A stretch of DNA of 64,000 nt from Hymenobacter ginkgonis (GCF_009755225.1 NZ_WQKZ01000009.1:46550-110549); one strand, 5' to 3'. Counted from the stretch's first letter, positions 1 to 9,028 are shown. The notes: generated by a model not told the origin, from the letters alone. Made by a program: numbers and translations.

Positions 1-271
1 GCGCGGAAAGGCGTACACTGTATCGGCCCCGCACGTCAGCGGCATTTGTAAAGGCGCCACCTCTAGCCGCGACCGAATGAAGGCGGGCTCGTAGGCGAAC
101 GTGGCGCGGGCCCGGTCGGCATCCCAGCTGACTACCCCTACCGGCTGCCCCACAGGCTGAGCGTGGCCCGGTCGATGCCCGCCGCCGTAGCACGGCCTGC
201 TGAGACTGGTTGCGATTGAGCCGAATCTGCCGCAGGCTGGTGCCGACTTCCCGCAGGATGGCCGTATCAGA
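1..271 (-). pseudogene. hipBA toxin-antitoxin remnant (deleted and frameshifted)
   Basis: Read on the minus strand, 271-190 encodes the start of a HipB-like XRE repressor (LREVGTSLRQIRLNRNQSQQ). A -1 frameshift near 190 moves the helix-turn-helix continuation (AAGIDRATLSLWGSR) into another frame, with a stop at 140-138. From about 156 to the window edge another frame encodes a HipA kinase N-terminus (QPVGVVSWDADRARATFAYE, then a PLQMPL-type motif). HipB normally has a further C-terminal part and HipA its own start; both are missing, so an internal deletion seems to have joined hipB to hipA. No ATG precedes the HipB part. The recognition is from memory of the families; the rest of hipA lies outside the window. 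Confidence 0.6.
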
Positions 272-285
272 AAGACTATACCAAT

Positions 286-350
286 TTATGTTGTACAAAC
301 GCAATAAACCGGCCTGAAATTAGGCAGTATGTTGCGTTTACACAACATAA
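286..350. promoter_or_regulatory. Imperfect inverted repeat upstream of the hipBA remnant
   Basis: Arms 286-304 (TTATGTTGTACAAACGCAA) and 332-350 (TTGCGTTTACACAACATAA) match at 17 of 19 positions around a 27-nt spacer. The repeat lies just upstream of the HipB start on the minus strand, where HipB-type repressors usually bind. An operator role is inferred. Confidence 0.45.
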
Positions 351-389
351 AAGGGGAAATTTTAAGTAAGCGCCGATTCTTGTTTACTG

Positions 390-610
390 GCCATTATAGA
401 CAATTTCCTGCTTCTGGTTGCCTCTCCCCAGGGCCGTGCGGCCCGCGTTGCCATCGGCACCGCGCTGATTGGGGCCGGTCTGGTGCAGGCCCGCAAAAAC
501 TGGGGTCTGGCCGCCTTGGGGCTGTTGCCGCTGGCGATGGGCGGGGCTGACCTATGCCTGCTCGACCCGCTGCAAGGCCTGCCTTTCGATGGTCCCAAGC
601 TGCGTGAAAC
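390..610 (+). pseudogene. DUF2892 (YgaP-like) membrane protein remnant
   Basis: The plus-strand reading frame encodes ASPQGRAARVAIGTALIGAG, then WGLAALGLLPLAMGGADLCL and LLDPLQGLPFDG. This is the pattern of the small two-helix DUF2892 family, with a conserved Arg stretch, two hydrophobic helices and a C-terminal Cys-containing turn. The frame has no ATG or GTG before the homology begins (a stop lies at 363-365), so the 5' end appears lost. The 3' end runs antisense into the truncated PAS gene. It is read as gene debris. Confidence 0.5.
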
Positions 611-1205
611 GCTGGGGCCGGTCCCATATCCGGGCCATGCGCTCATTGGCAAACTCCACCACGTGCGTGGGGCCTTGCAGCAGGGCCAGGGCCAGCGGGG
701 CCTGCTCAAACACCGCCCGCCGCTCGCGCTGCCGGGCTTCGGCCTCGGCGCGAGCGGCCTGCTCGCGGGCCTGGGCCTGGCGCAGGGCCTCTTCCACCGC
801 CGGGCGGGGCTGGTTGTTGGTATCGGTAAAGCTGACGACCAGCAGCGCCCCGCTGCGCCGCGCCGCCAGGTAGAAATAGGCGTCGAGCCCGTCGTGCGGG
901 TAGTTGAGCTGGTGCGGCTGGCCCTCACGCGACCGGAACGCCTGGCAATAGAAGTCGAAGACGCCGGTGGGCGGGGCATCGGGGTAAAGGTCCAGAAACG
1001 ACTGCTCGGGCCGCTCGGGCAGCTGGAGCATCTGCTGCGCGGCGGCGTTGAGCCGCACGTAGGTAAAGTCCACGATTTCAACTCCGTCGGCCGCGAACAC
1101 GGGCTGGAAGAAGATAACACCCGTCATCGAGACGTTGAACAGCACTTCCAGCAGGTCGTCGGAAGCCGGCATAGCAGCCGGGTGCGCCGGAGTAAAAGCA
1201 GACAT
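552..1205 (-). pseudogene. Truncated PAS-domain sensor protein
   Basis: The minus-strand frame begins MSAFTPAHPA and contains two PAS-like segments. The first is about residues 18-125 (LLEVLFNVSMTGVIFFQPVF, then FTYVRLNAAAQQML). A charged coiled-coil linker rich in Ala, Arg and Glu follows at about 135-165. A second PAS start (FEQAPLALALLQG, ANERMARIWDRP) breaks off. Full-length relatives in this group are multi-PAS histidine kinases, but no kinase domain follows. The last 15-20 residues lie antisense to the DUF2892 remnant and do not look like PAS, so the junction is probably near 600-620. It is probably non-functional as a sensor. Confidence 0.6.
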
Positions 1206-1463
1206 AAGGCGCGGAAAACGAGAAATAAGGCACTAAAATACGGCCCCTGAACAGGTGCCTGGCCCAAAAGCAAGCAGCTTGCTTAACAGGTCGATTGGTT
1301 AGGTGTTCAAATTTGGAAAGCGTGTCCGCTATTAGCTTGTTTTTGAGGGTACTGCTTTAAAATACGGTTTGCTTTTTATTTCGCCAGCGCCTGGTGAGCG
1401 CTCCCGGTAATAGGGAGCACTTCTAGGCGTTTTGGCTCCCATTCATTAGCGGAAGTGCTGTGC

Positions 1464-1577
1464 TTATTGGGCATTCCCGCGCTTGGCTTGCCCCACCTTT
1501 GCCCGACGTAGGGCTTCCCTGTAGACGCTGCTGATAGCCAGCGGCAGCGCGTGAGCCAGGATAGGGCCGGAATTGAC
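1464..1577 (-). pseudogene. Short C-terminal coding fragment, unidentified
   Basis: A minus-strand frame of about 37 codons (VNSGPILAHALPLAISSVYR, continuing EALRRAKVGQAK) ends at a TAA at 1466-1464. The composition looks coding, but I do not recognise the family and see no start codon. The surrounding 1206-1647 holds nothing else except a small GCAAGC/GCTTGC inverted repeat near 1268-1284. Confidence 0.25.
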
Positions 1578-1647
1578 TAGTGAAAGCAGAATTTTGTTTC
1601 GTTTATTTCGTTTGGCAGGTTTGCACCTGATTCTTTACGCTGCTATT

Positions 1648-2097
1648 ATGAAAGCCATTCTTGAAACCCTATCCTTGCAGGACCAGCGCGTAGCCAGGGA
1701 TTCTTTGTTTAGCTTCACCCGGGCCATTGCGGCCGAAGGAACGGACCGAGTTAAAATCCGGCTGCCAGGGCGTGACGAGGACATTACCATTCCGCGCAAG
1801 GCCCTAGAGCTACTCAGCTTCATTCTGTCGAGCATGGCCGAGGGGAAAGCTATTGCGCTTGTTCCTTCGGCTGCTGAGCTGAGCACGCAGCAGGCTGCCG
1901 ACATGCTCCACGTTTCCCAGCCCCACTTGGTCAAAATGCTGGAGCAGGGCGTGCTGCCCTTTAAAAAGGTGGGTAGCCATCGGCGGGTGCTGCTGCAAGA
2001 CCTGTTGCAGTACGAAGCCCAGCAGGCCGAGCAGCGTCGGCAGCAGCTCCGGTTTTTAGCGCAGCAGGCGCAGGAATTGAGTCTGGGCTACGAATGA
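1648..2097 (+). CDS. HTH (excisionase-type) antitoxin
   Basis: The product has 149 residues and starts at ATG 1648 (MKAILETLSLQDQ). The start is chosen because the upstream extension is atypical. The middle (about residues 80-130) carries an excisionase-like winged helix: ELSTQQAADMLHVSQPHLVK, then LEQGVLPFKKVGSHRRVLLQ. The C-terminus is a Gln/Glu-rich helix. Genes of this kind lie directly upstream of PIN-domain toxins in Bacteroidota and act as DNA-binding antitoxins; the PIN gene follows immediately here. The role as antitoxin and autorepressor is inferred from this pairing. Confidence 0.75.
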   Translation: MKAILETLSLQDQRVARDSLFSFTRAIAAEGTDRVKIRLPGRDEDITIPRKALELLSFILSSMAEGKAIALVPSAAELSTQQAADMLHVSQPHLVKMLEQGVLPFKKVGSHRRVLLQDLLQYEAQQAEQRRQQLRFLAQQAQELSLGYE

Positions 2098-2119
2098 TTC
2101 CTTCCCCCGGCTCATTGCC

Positions 2120-2662
2120 TTGCTGGATGCGTGCGCCCTGTACCCAGCGCCCATCCGGGGCCTGCTCCTACAGCTGGCTTCCTTCGGCTTGTACACGCCC
2201 AAATGGACCGCCCGCATCCCGGATGAATGGACGCGCCACCTGCTTAAAAACCGTGCTGACCTCAACGCGGGGCAATTGCAAAAAACTGTCGCGGCACTGC
2301 GGGCGGCTTTTCCAGCTGCCGAGGTTAAGCAGGATGAGCCACTCCTTGCCGCGCTGGATTTACCTGACCCGGACGACCGACATATTCTGGCTGCCGCCAT
2401 GCGGTGCCAGGCCACAATAATCGTCACGGCCAATCTCAAAGATTTTCCGGCGCACCAGCTGGCCCAGTTCGATATCGGGGCCCAGCATCCCGCTGTTATT
2501 ACCACCAATCTAATCGACCTGAATCCAGAGCCGGCGCGGGTCGCTTTCCGGCAGCAAGTTTCTTTTCTAAAGAATCCGCCCCGAACGGTCACCCAGGTCT
2601 TGGACAACTTCCGGCAGGTTCAACTGAAGGCCAGTGCCGATAAACTGGCAGCCCTGCTATAG
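2120..2662 (+). CDS. PIN-domain toxin (VapC-like ribonuclease), start disrupted
   Basis: PIN-type ribonuclease toxin. The first acidic motif is LLDACALYP, the second DPDDRHILAAA and the third TANLKDF, all typical of the Bacteroidota PIN_3 group. The only start in this frame is TTG 2120, which falls inside the first beta strand. The frame stays open upstream and encodes SFPRLIALLDAC, showing that coding originally began earlier. An ATG at 2094, overlapping the antitoxin stop as ATGA, is in frame with the toxin only if the C run at 2104-2108 had one more base. Either the toxin gene is frameshifted, or the run is a sequencing error or slippage site. Confidence 0.7.
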   Translation: MLDACALYPAPIRGLLLQLASFGLYTPKWTARIPDEWTRHLLKNRADLNAGQLQKTVAALRAAFPAAEVKQDEPLLAALDLPDPDDRHILAAAMRCQATIIVTANLKDFPAHQLAQFDIGAQHPAVITTNLIDLNPEPARVAFRQQVSFLKNPPRTVTQVLDNFRQVQLKASADKLAALL

Positions 2663-2728
2663 ATGGCTTCGGGGCAAAAGAGCCCGGTCTATAGCAACCA
2701 AACCAGACGGCCGGGTCCACATCGGCGC

Positions 2729-2747
2729 ACTCCTTATTATAAGGAGT
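2729..2747. repeat. Short perfect inverted repeat
   Basis: ACTCCTTA-TTA-TAAGGAGT, followed by an A-run on the plus strand. It lies between the toxin gene and the metal operon. It could be an operator or a weak hairpin; no U-tract in either sense makes it a convincing terminator. Confidence 0.3.
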
Positions 2748-2825
2748 AAAAAAAGCCCGCGAGGCATTTTCAGGCTGAGTCGGATTTTTCAGAGTTTAGG
2801 AACCATAAGACTTACCTCCTTTCCG

Positions 2826-2833
2826 TACCTTTG
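2826..2833 (+). promoter_or_regulatory. -7 promoter element of the zinc/cadmium operon
   Basis: TACCTTTG matches the Bacteroidota -7 consensus TAnnTTTG exactly and ends only 5 nt before the ATG of the first gene at 2839. If used, the transcript would start at or next to the start codon, giving a leaderless or nearly leaderless mRNA. No clear -33 TTG box is seen at the usual distance. Confidence 0.5.
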
Positions 2834-2838
2834 CCCCA

Positions 2839-3171
2839 ATGCGCGTCCTGGCTCTACTCTTTGCTCTTTACTTTTCGGTGCTCGGCTGCCTGCCCTGCTC
2901 CGATGTGGAGCCGAGCGCCACGCTCGTGCAGGGGACTATCGTGCGGGCCGCGCACCACGACGGAGGCACCTCCCAGGGGGGCATCGATTGGTGCTCGCCT
3001 TTGTGCCAGTGCCACTGCTGCGCGGGCTTCGCCATGCCCGCCGTTCCGGCCCTGGCCTTCATCGCCCGGCCGGTAGCGCCCTACTCGGCGCAGCGCTTCA
3101 GCGTGCGGAACGTGCCTGCCGTGCAGACCCGCGCCCCGGTCACTCCGTGGCAGCCGCCCCAGGGGGCCTAA
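2839..3171 (+). CDS. DUF6660 family small exported protein
   Basis: The product has 110 residues and an N-terminal hydrophobic signal segment (MRVLALLFALYFSVLGCLPC). The mature part has a Cys/His-rich centre (HHDGG, then WCSPLCQCHCCAGF). Small proteins of this kind head RND metal efflux operons in Hymenobacter and relatives; the Cys/His cluster suggests periplasmic metal binding, but no function is established. It lies 147 nt upstream of the efflux pump gene. Confidence 0.6.
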   Translation: MRVLALLFALYFSVLGCLPCSDVEPSATLVQGTIVRAAHHDGGTSQGGIDWCSPLCQCHCCAGFAMPAVPALAFIARPVAPYSAQRFSVRNVPAVQTRAPVTPWQPPQGA

Positions 3172-3318
3172 CCATTTCTTGCTTTCCGGCTCTTGCGGCC
3201 GGCCCTGCCAAACGCGGGGCTGGCTGCCGTGCGTTCGCGTGCTATTCACTTGGTAGCCAAGGCTGAGCGCGCCGGAAAGTCTTTCCTATGGTCAGGCTTT
3301 TTACTCCCCAGCGGCTTC

Positions 3319-6300
3319 ATGTTCGACCGGCTGATTCATTTCTCCATCCACAATAAACTACTTATCGGGCTGTTGACCCTGGCCCTGGTGGCCTGGGGCG
3401 GCTACTCGCTCACGCACCTGCCCATCGACGCGGTGCCCGACATCACCACGAATCAGGTGGTGGTCTACACGGTGGCTCCTTCGCTAGCAGCCGGCGACAT
3501 CGAGCGGCTCGTGTCCTTTCCCATCGAGCAGAGCGTGGCCACCATTCCTGGCCGCCAGGAGGTGCGCTCGTTCTCGCGCTTCGGCCTCTCGGTCGTAACC
3601 ATCGTTTTTGAAGATAAAACTGATATTTACTGGGCGCGCCAGCAAGTCAGCGAGCGGCTGTTGGAAGCCGAAAGCCAGATTCCGGCCGGCATCGGGCGGC
3701 CCGAGCTGTCGCCGGTTTCCACCGGCCTGGGCGAGGTCTACCAATACCTGGTGCGGGCCGAGCCGGGCTACGAAAAGCAGTACGACGCCCGCGAGCTGCG
3801 CACCATTCAGGACTGGATAGTGCGGCGGCAGCTGCTGGGTACGCCCGGCGTGGCCGACGTGAGCAGCTTTGGCGGGCTGCTCAAACAGTACGAAGTAGCC
3901 CTGGACCCCCAGCGCCTGCAAGCGGCCGGGGTGACCGTGGACCAGGTGTACCAGGCCGTCAGCCAGGGCAACCAGAACGCGGGCGGGGCCTACATCGACC
4001 GCAGTCCCACGGCCTACTATATCCGCACCGAGGGGCTGGCTCAAACCCCGGCCGACATCGGCAACATCGTGGTGCGCACCACCCAAAACGGCCTGCCCGT
4101 GCTGGTGCGCGACGTGGCCACCGTGCAGCTGGGCTCAGCCGTGCGCTATGGGGCCATGACCCGCAACCAGGAGGGGGAAGTAACCGGAGGCATCGTGCTC
4201 ATGCTAAAAGGGGCCAACGCCAACGACGTGATTAGAGCCGTCAAGCAGCGCATGGCCACCATCCGCCAGACGTTGCCAAAGGGGGTAACAGTGGACGTAT
4301 ACCTGGACCGGTCGGAGCTGGTGGGCCGCGCCATTCACACGGTCCAAAAGAACCTGCTCGAAGGCGCGCTCATCGTCGTATTCGTGCTGGTGCTCTTCCT
4401 GGGCAACTGGCGGGCCGGGCTGGTGGTGGCCTCGGTCATCCCGTTGGCCATGCTCTTTGCCATCAGCCTGATGCGCCTGTTCGGCGTCTCGGGCAACCTG
4501 ATGAGTCTCGGGGCCATTGACTTCGGGCTTATTGTGGACGGAGCCGTCATCATCGTCGAGGCCATTGTGCACCGCCTGCACGGCGGCGGGGCCGGGCTGA
4601 CGGGCCGGCTCTCGGGCGAGCAGATGGACGAGGAAACCTACCAGGCCGCGAGCAAAATCCGCTCCTCGGCCGCCTTCGGGGAAATCATCATCCTTATCGT
4701 ATACCTGCCCTTGCTGGCGCTGGCCGGCATTGAAGGGCGCATGTTCCGGCCGATGGCCCAGACCGTGGCCTTCGCCATTCTGGGGGCCTTTATCCTCTCG
4801 CTTACCTACGTGCCCATGATGTCGGCGCTGGCGCTGAGTCGCAACGCGGACCCGAAAGCCACCATCTCCGACCGGCTGCTGGGCTGGCTTACCCGACGCT
4901 ACGACCCGCTGGTGGCGGGCGCGCTGCGTCACAAAACCATCGTCCTTGGCTCGGCCGTCGCCCTGTTAGTAGGGGCGTTTCTGCTATTCCGCACCCTGGG
5001 CGGGGAATTCATTCCTCAGCTGGCGGAGGGCGATTTCGCAGTGGAGCTGCGCACGTTGCCCGGCTCGTCGCTGGAATACACCGTCGAGAAAAGCCAGCAG
5101 GCGGCCGGCATTCTCAAGCGGCAGTTTCCCGATGAGGTCAAGGAAGTAGTGGCCAAAGTCGGCGCGGCCGAGATTCCCACCGACCCCATGCCGGTCGAAG
5201 CAGCCGACGTAATGGTTATTCTCCGGCCCCAGGCTAAGTGGAAAAAAGCCGACAACCAAGCCGACCTAGCCGAGCAGATGGCCGCCGCCGTGGGCATCAT
5301 TCCCGGCGTCACCTTCGGCTTTCAGCAGCCCATCCAGATGCGCTTCAATGAGCTGATTTCGGGCGCTAAGCAGGACGTGGTACTCAAGATTTTCGGCGAA
5401 GACCTCACCCAGCTGGCCGACTACGCCCGCCAAGCCGGGGCCGTGGTGCGCCGGGTGCCGGGGGCCGAAGACGTGTACGTGGAGCAGGTCACCGGCCTGC
5501 CCCAAATCGTGGTGCGCCTCGACCGCGCCCGCCTGGCTCGCTTCGGGCTGAGCGTGGGCGAAGTAAACCGCACGGTGCAAACCGCCTTCGCTGGCCAGAC
5601 GGCCGGGCAGGTATTTGAGCAGGAGCGGCGCTACGACTTGGTGCTGCGCCTGCGCAGTGACCTGCGGCGGGACATCAACAGCGTGCGCCAGCTCTTTATC
5701 GCAACCCCCACCGGCCAGCAGGTGCCATTGGAGCAGGTGGCCACCGTGGCCTTGGTCGAGGGGCCAAACCAGATTCAGCGCGACGATACCAAGCGCCGGG
5801 TGTCGGTGGGCTTCAACGTGCGGGGCCGGGACGTGGAAACGGTGGTGCGGGAAGTGCAGCAGCGCTTAGGCCAGCAAGTCCGGTTCGCGCCGGGCTACTA
5901 CACCACGTACGGCGGGCAGTTCGAGAACCTGCGCGAGGCCACCGACCGGCTCAGTATCGCGGTGCCGGTGGCGCTGGGACTCATTTTCGTGCTGCTCTTC
6001 TTTACGTTCCACTCGGTTAAGCAGGCGCTGCTGATTTTCACGGCCATTCCGCTCTCGGCCATCGGCGGGGTTCTGGCCCTGTGGCTGCGGGGTATGCCGT
6101 TCAGCATCCCGGCCGGGGTGGGCTTTATTGCCCTGTTCGGGGTGGCGGTGCTCAATGGCATCGTGCTCATCGGCTACTTCAACCAGCTCAAGGTGGAAGG
6201 AGTAACCGACCTGTACGAGCGCATTCGCAAGGGCACGGAGGTGCGGTTGCGGCCGGTGTTGATGACGGCCACGGTCGCCTCCCTGGGTTTTTTACCGATG

Positions 6301-7797
6301 GCGCTGGCTACCTCGGCGGGGGCGGAAGTGCAGCGGCCCCTGGCCACGGTGGTTATCGGCGGCCTGGTCACGGCCACGCTGCTGACGCTACTGGTGCTGC
6401 CAGTGCTGTACGCCCTGAGTGAAAAAGGAGCGACCAAGCCGATGGCACCCCCGGCGAGCACGCCGCGCCCCACTATTGCGCAGACCGTATGCCTACTGCT
6501 GGTCATGGGGCTAGCAACCCTGCTGCCGGGCCGGGTGCAGGGTCAGGATGTGCAGCTGCCCCCGGCTGGCTCGCCCCTGAACTCGGCCCAGGCCGTGACG
6601 CAGGCCTTGGGCGCGGGGGGCACCGTACAGACCGCCCAGCGGGCCGTGCAGGCGCAACAAGCCTTGCGACGCGGGGCCGTGGATTTCAGTAAAACGACCC
6701 TTAACGGCTCGGTCGGCCAGTACAACACCTACCGGGTAGACAATCAGTTTTCCATTGTGCAGCCCTTGGCCCTGCCCGGCGTGTACCGCAACGCGGCGCG
6801 GGTAGCGGGGCAACTACTAACTGGGCGGGAATTGCAACTCGCCCAGGCACGGGTAGAACTACGCCGGCAGGTGCGCCTGGCCTACGAGCAGGCCGTGTAC
6901 GCCCGCCATCGACTGCGCACCCTGCGCGGGCAGGACAGCCTGTACGCGGAGTTTCTGCGGGCGGCCAACCTGCGCTTCAAAACCGGCGAAGTGGCCCGGC
7001 TCGAACCCGCCACGGCCCTGGTGCAGCAGGGTGAAACCCGCGTCTTGGTGCGGCAGGCCCGCACGGACTACGCCGTGGCGCGTCGGCAATTGCAAGCCCT
7101 GCTCCAACAAGCCGGCCCCGTGACGGTGGCGGACAGTGTATTGCGCCCCCTAGTGCCAACTGCTGCCGTAGCACTGGATACGGCTACGGCAGCGGCCCCG
7201 GCCCTGGCCGATACGGCGTTACTCCAAACCAATCCCCAGGCGCGGGTACTGGCCCAACAGATTCAGGAGCGCCGGGCGGAAACCCGCCTGGAACAAGCGC
7301 GGGGCCTACCCGACTTCACGGTGGGGTACTTCAACCAGTCCTTGAAGGGTCCCCAAACTGTCGGCGGTATCGGCGGCACTGAGCGCGATTACGGCCCTGG
7401 GGACCGCTTTCAGGGCGTGCAGGCCTCCGTGGGGATGCCCCTGTACCGCCGCCCCCAAAAGGCGCGGGTGCAGGCCGCCCGCTTGCAGGAGCAAACGGCT
7501 CAAATCAGCTACGCCCGCTACCGCGCCGAGCTGGCTGGCCGCCTGGATGAGTTGCTGGCCCAGCGCCGCGAGCAGATTGAGCGCCTGCGCTTCTACGAGC
7601 AGACGGGCCTGCCGCAAGCGGCCGTGCTTGTGCGCCTTAGCACGCGGGCATTCAAGGCCGGCGAAACCGGCTATGCGGAATATCTGCTCAACCTGGAGCG
7701 CGCCCTGCGCCTGCGCACCGACTACCTGAGCGCCCTGCTGGCCCATAACCAAACCGTCATCGAACTGGACGCGCTGCTGGCCGGCGACGCCCAATAA
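3319..7797 (+). CDS. czcA: CzcA-type HME-RND metal efflux pump fused to a TolC-family outer-membrane channel
   Basis: The product has 1492 residues. Start ATG 3319 (MFDRLIHFSIHNKLLIG) is the normal start of this family; the longer frame from 3193 is not supported. Residues 1 to about 1035 are an RND pump with twelve membrane helices and two periplasmic loops. The TM4 motif GAIDFGLIVDGAVIIVEAIV (Asp401, Asp407) is of the Zn/Co/Cd (HME1) type rather than the copper (CusA) type. A further hydrophobic segment (about 1055-1075) leads into a TolC-like domain with long coiled-coil stretches to the C-terminus. Pump and channel are thus one polypeptide, an arrangement known in Bacteroidota. It works with the adaptor encoded 19 nt downstream. 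Confidence 0.9.
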   Translation: MFDRLIHFSIHNKLLIGLLTLALVAWGGYSLTHLPIDAVPDITTNQVVVYTVAPSLAAGDIERLVSFPIEQSVATIPGRQEVRSFSRFGLSVVTIVFEDKTDIYWARQQVSERLLEAESQIPAGIGRPELSPVSTGLGEVYQYLVRAEPGYEKQYDARELRTIQDWIVRRQLLGTPGVADVSSFGGLLKQYEVALDPQRLQAAGVTVDQVYQAVSQGNQNAGGAYIDRSPTAYYIRTEGLAQTPADIGNIVVRTTQNGLPVLVRDVATVQLGSAVRYGAMTRNQEGEVTGGIVLMLKGANANDVIRAVKQRMATIRQTLPKGVTVDVYLDRSELVGRAIHTVQKNLLEGALIVVFVLVLFLGNWRAGLVVASVIPLAMLFAISLMRLFGVSGNLMSLGAIDFGLIVDGAVIIVEAIVHRLHGGGAGLTGRLSGEQMDEETYQAASKIRSSAAFGEIIILIVYLPLLALAGIEGRMFRPMAQTVAFAILGAFILSLTYVPMMSALALSRNADPKATISDRLLGWLTRRYDPLVAGALRHKTIVLGSAVALLVGAFLLFRTLGGEFIPQLAEGDFAVELRTLPGSSLEYTVEKSQQAAGILKRQFPDEVKEVVAKVGAAEIPTDPMPVEAADVMVILRPQAKWKKADNQADLAEQMAAAVGIIPGVTFGFQQPIQMRFNELISGAKQDVVLKIFGEDLTQLADYARQAGAVVRRVPGAEDVYVEQVTGLPQIVVRLDRARLARFGLSVGEVNRTVQTAFAGQTAGQVFEQERRYDLVLRLRSDLRRDINSVRQLFIATPTGQQVPLEQVATVALVEGPNQIQRDDTKRRVSVGFNVRGRDVETVVREVQQRLGQQVRFAPGYYTTYGGQFENLREATDRLSIAVPVALGLIFVLLFFTFHSVKQALLIFTAIPLSAIGGVLALWLRGMPFSIPAGVGFIALFGVAVLNGIVLIGYFNQLKVEGVTDLYERIRKGTEVRLRPVLMTATVASLGFLPMALATSAGAEVQRPLATVVIGGLVTATLLTLLVLPVLYALSEKGATKPMAPPASTPRPTIAQTVCLLLVMGLATLLPGRVQGQDVQLPPAGSPLNSAQAVTQALGAGGTVQTAQRAVQAQQALRRGAVDFSKTTLNGSVGQYNTYRVDNQFSIVQPLALPGVYRNAARVAGQLLTGRELQLAQARVELRRQVRLAYEQAVYARHRLRTLRGQDSLYAEFLRAANLRFKTGEVARLEPATALVQQGETRVLVRQARTDYAVARRQLQALLQQAGPVTVADSVLRPLVPTAAVALDTATAAAPALADTALLQTNPQARVLAQQIQERRAETRLEQARGLPDFTVGYFNQSLKGPQTVGGIGGTERDYGPGDRFQGVQASVGMPLYRRPQKARVQAARLQEQTAQISYARYRAELAGRLDELLAQRREQIERLRFYEQTGLPQAAVLVRLSTRAFKAGETGYAEYLLNLERALRLRTDYLSALLAHNQTVIELDALLAGDAQ

Positions 7798-7816
7798 TTC
7801 AACGCTTTATCACCTG

Positions 7817-9028
7817 ATGCTTCCATCATTTAATCAAGTTACTCCCCTGCTGTTGTCACGACTCGGGCGGGTGGGACTTCCCCTGCTGACCGCGCTGCTG
7901 CTTACTGCCTGCGGGTCGGGCGGCGAAGAGAAAACGGCGGAAAAGGCCGAAGCGGCTACTGAAAAACCTGAGGCTGATGCGCCGGCCGATGTCGTGCGCC
8001 TGTCGGCCCTTGAGCAGCAGGCCGCGGGCCTGGTGCTGGGCCACCTCGCAGAACGCCCCCTGGGCACTGGCCTGGCCGTCAGCGGCACGCTGGACGTGCC
8101 CCCCGAAAGCGCGCTGGCCGTGGCTGCCCCCCTGGGCGGCTTCGTGGAAAGCACGAGTCTGCTGCAAGGCTCGCGGGTGCGCAAGGGGGAGGTACTGGCC
8201 ATCATCCGCAATCCTGAGTTCGTGCAGCTGCAACAGGACTACCTCGAAGCCACTAGCCGCCTGCGCTACGCCCAGGCTGACTTGGACCGCCAGCGCGAAC
8301 TCTACCAGCAGGAAGTAGCGCCCCAAAAGAATTTCCAGCGGGCGCAGGCCGAATACGATGCCTTGCGGGTGCAAACCCAGGCCCAGGCCGCCCGGCTGCG
8401 GCTGGCCGGCCTGCCGGTCGGGGGCCAGCTCGTGAGCACGGCCGCCGTGCGGGCCCCGCGCAGCGGGTTCGTGCGGGCGGTGAACGTGACGGTAGGCCAA
8501 AGCGTGACGGCCGCCGATGCGCTGTTTGAGCTGGTAGACCCCACCCACCTGCACGTCGAGCTATCGGTGTTTGAGAAGGACGTGCCGCGCATTCAGGCCG
8601 GCCAGCTCATCCGCTTCGCCCTGCCCAGCGACTCGGCCGCGGGCCGCGAGCGCACGGCCCGCGTCTACCTTATCAGCCGCGCCATCAACGGTCCCGACCG
8701 CACGGTGCGGGTGCACGGCCACCTCGACCAGGAGAACGACCCGGCCTTGCTGCCGGGCCTCTACGTGCGGGCTACCATTGAAACGGGCCGCAACACCGTT
8801 CCTACCCTGCCCGAGGCGGCCGTGGTACGCTACGCCGGTCAGACGTACGGCTTCATACCGGTTAGCCCGGCCGGCTCCTACCGGATGATAGCCCTGCCTA
8901 CCGGCCGCAGCGAAGACGGCTATACGGAGGTAAAGCGCCCGGCGAATCTGCCGGCTACCACGACGTTCGTAGTCAAGGGTGCGTATTCGCTGCTGGCCAA
9001 GCTCAAGAATACGGCCGACGAAGACTAA
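7817..9028 (+). CDS. czcB: CzcB-type periplasmic adaptor (membrane fusion) lipoprotein
   Basis: The product has 403 residues and a signal peptide ending in a lipobox (LLTALLLTACGSGG), so it is probably anchored by a lipid at Cys32. An acidic/Lys linker is followed by the adaptor core: a lipoyl half-motif (APLGGFVESTSLLQGSRVRK), an alpha-helical hairpin (about 130-190), the second lipoyl half (RAPRSGFVRAVNVTVGQSV), and beta-barrel and membrane-proximal domains. It links the RND pump to its fused channel. Confidence 0.88.
   Translation: MLPSFNQVTPLLLSRLGRVGLPLLTALLLTACGSGGEEKTAEKAEAATEKPEADAPADVVRLSALEQQAAGLVLGHLAERPLGTGLAVSGTLDVPPESALAVAAPLGGFVESTSLLQGSRVRKGEVLAIIRNPEFVQLQQDYLEATSRLRYAQADLDRQRELYQQEVAPQKNFQRAQAEYDALRVQTQAQAARLRLAGLPVGGQLVSTAAVRAPRSGFVRAVNVTVGQSVTAADALFELVDPTHLHVELSVFEKDVPRIQAGQLIRFALPSDSAAGRERTARVYLISRAINGPDRTVRVHGHLDQENDPALLPGLYVRATIETGRNTVPTLPEAAVVRYAGQTYGFIPVSPAGSYRMIALPTGRSEDGYTEVKRPANLPATTTFVVKGAYSLLAKLKNTADED

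Noticed and set aside
483..1250. Long plus-strand frame opposite the PAS gene
   Set aside because: Only its first part resembles DUF2892; the rest is the antisense of the PAS coding region with Gly/Leu/Arg bias typical of shadow frames.
4204..4932. Long minus-strand frame inside czcA
   Set aside because: High-GC shadow of the well-conserved RND pump; no recognisable domain.
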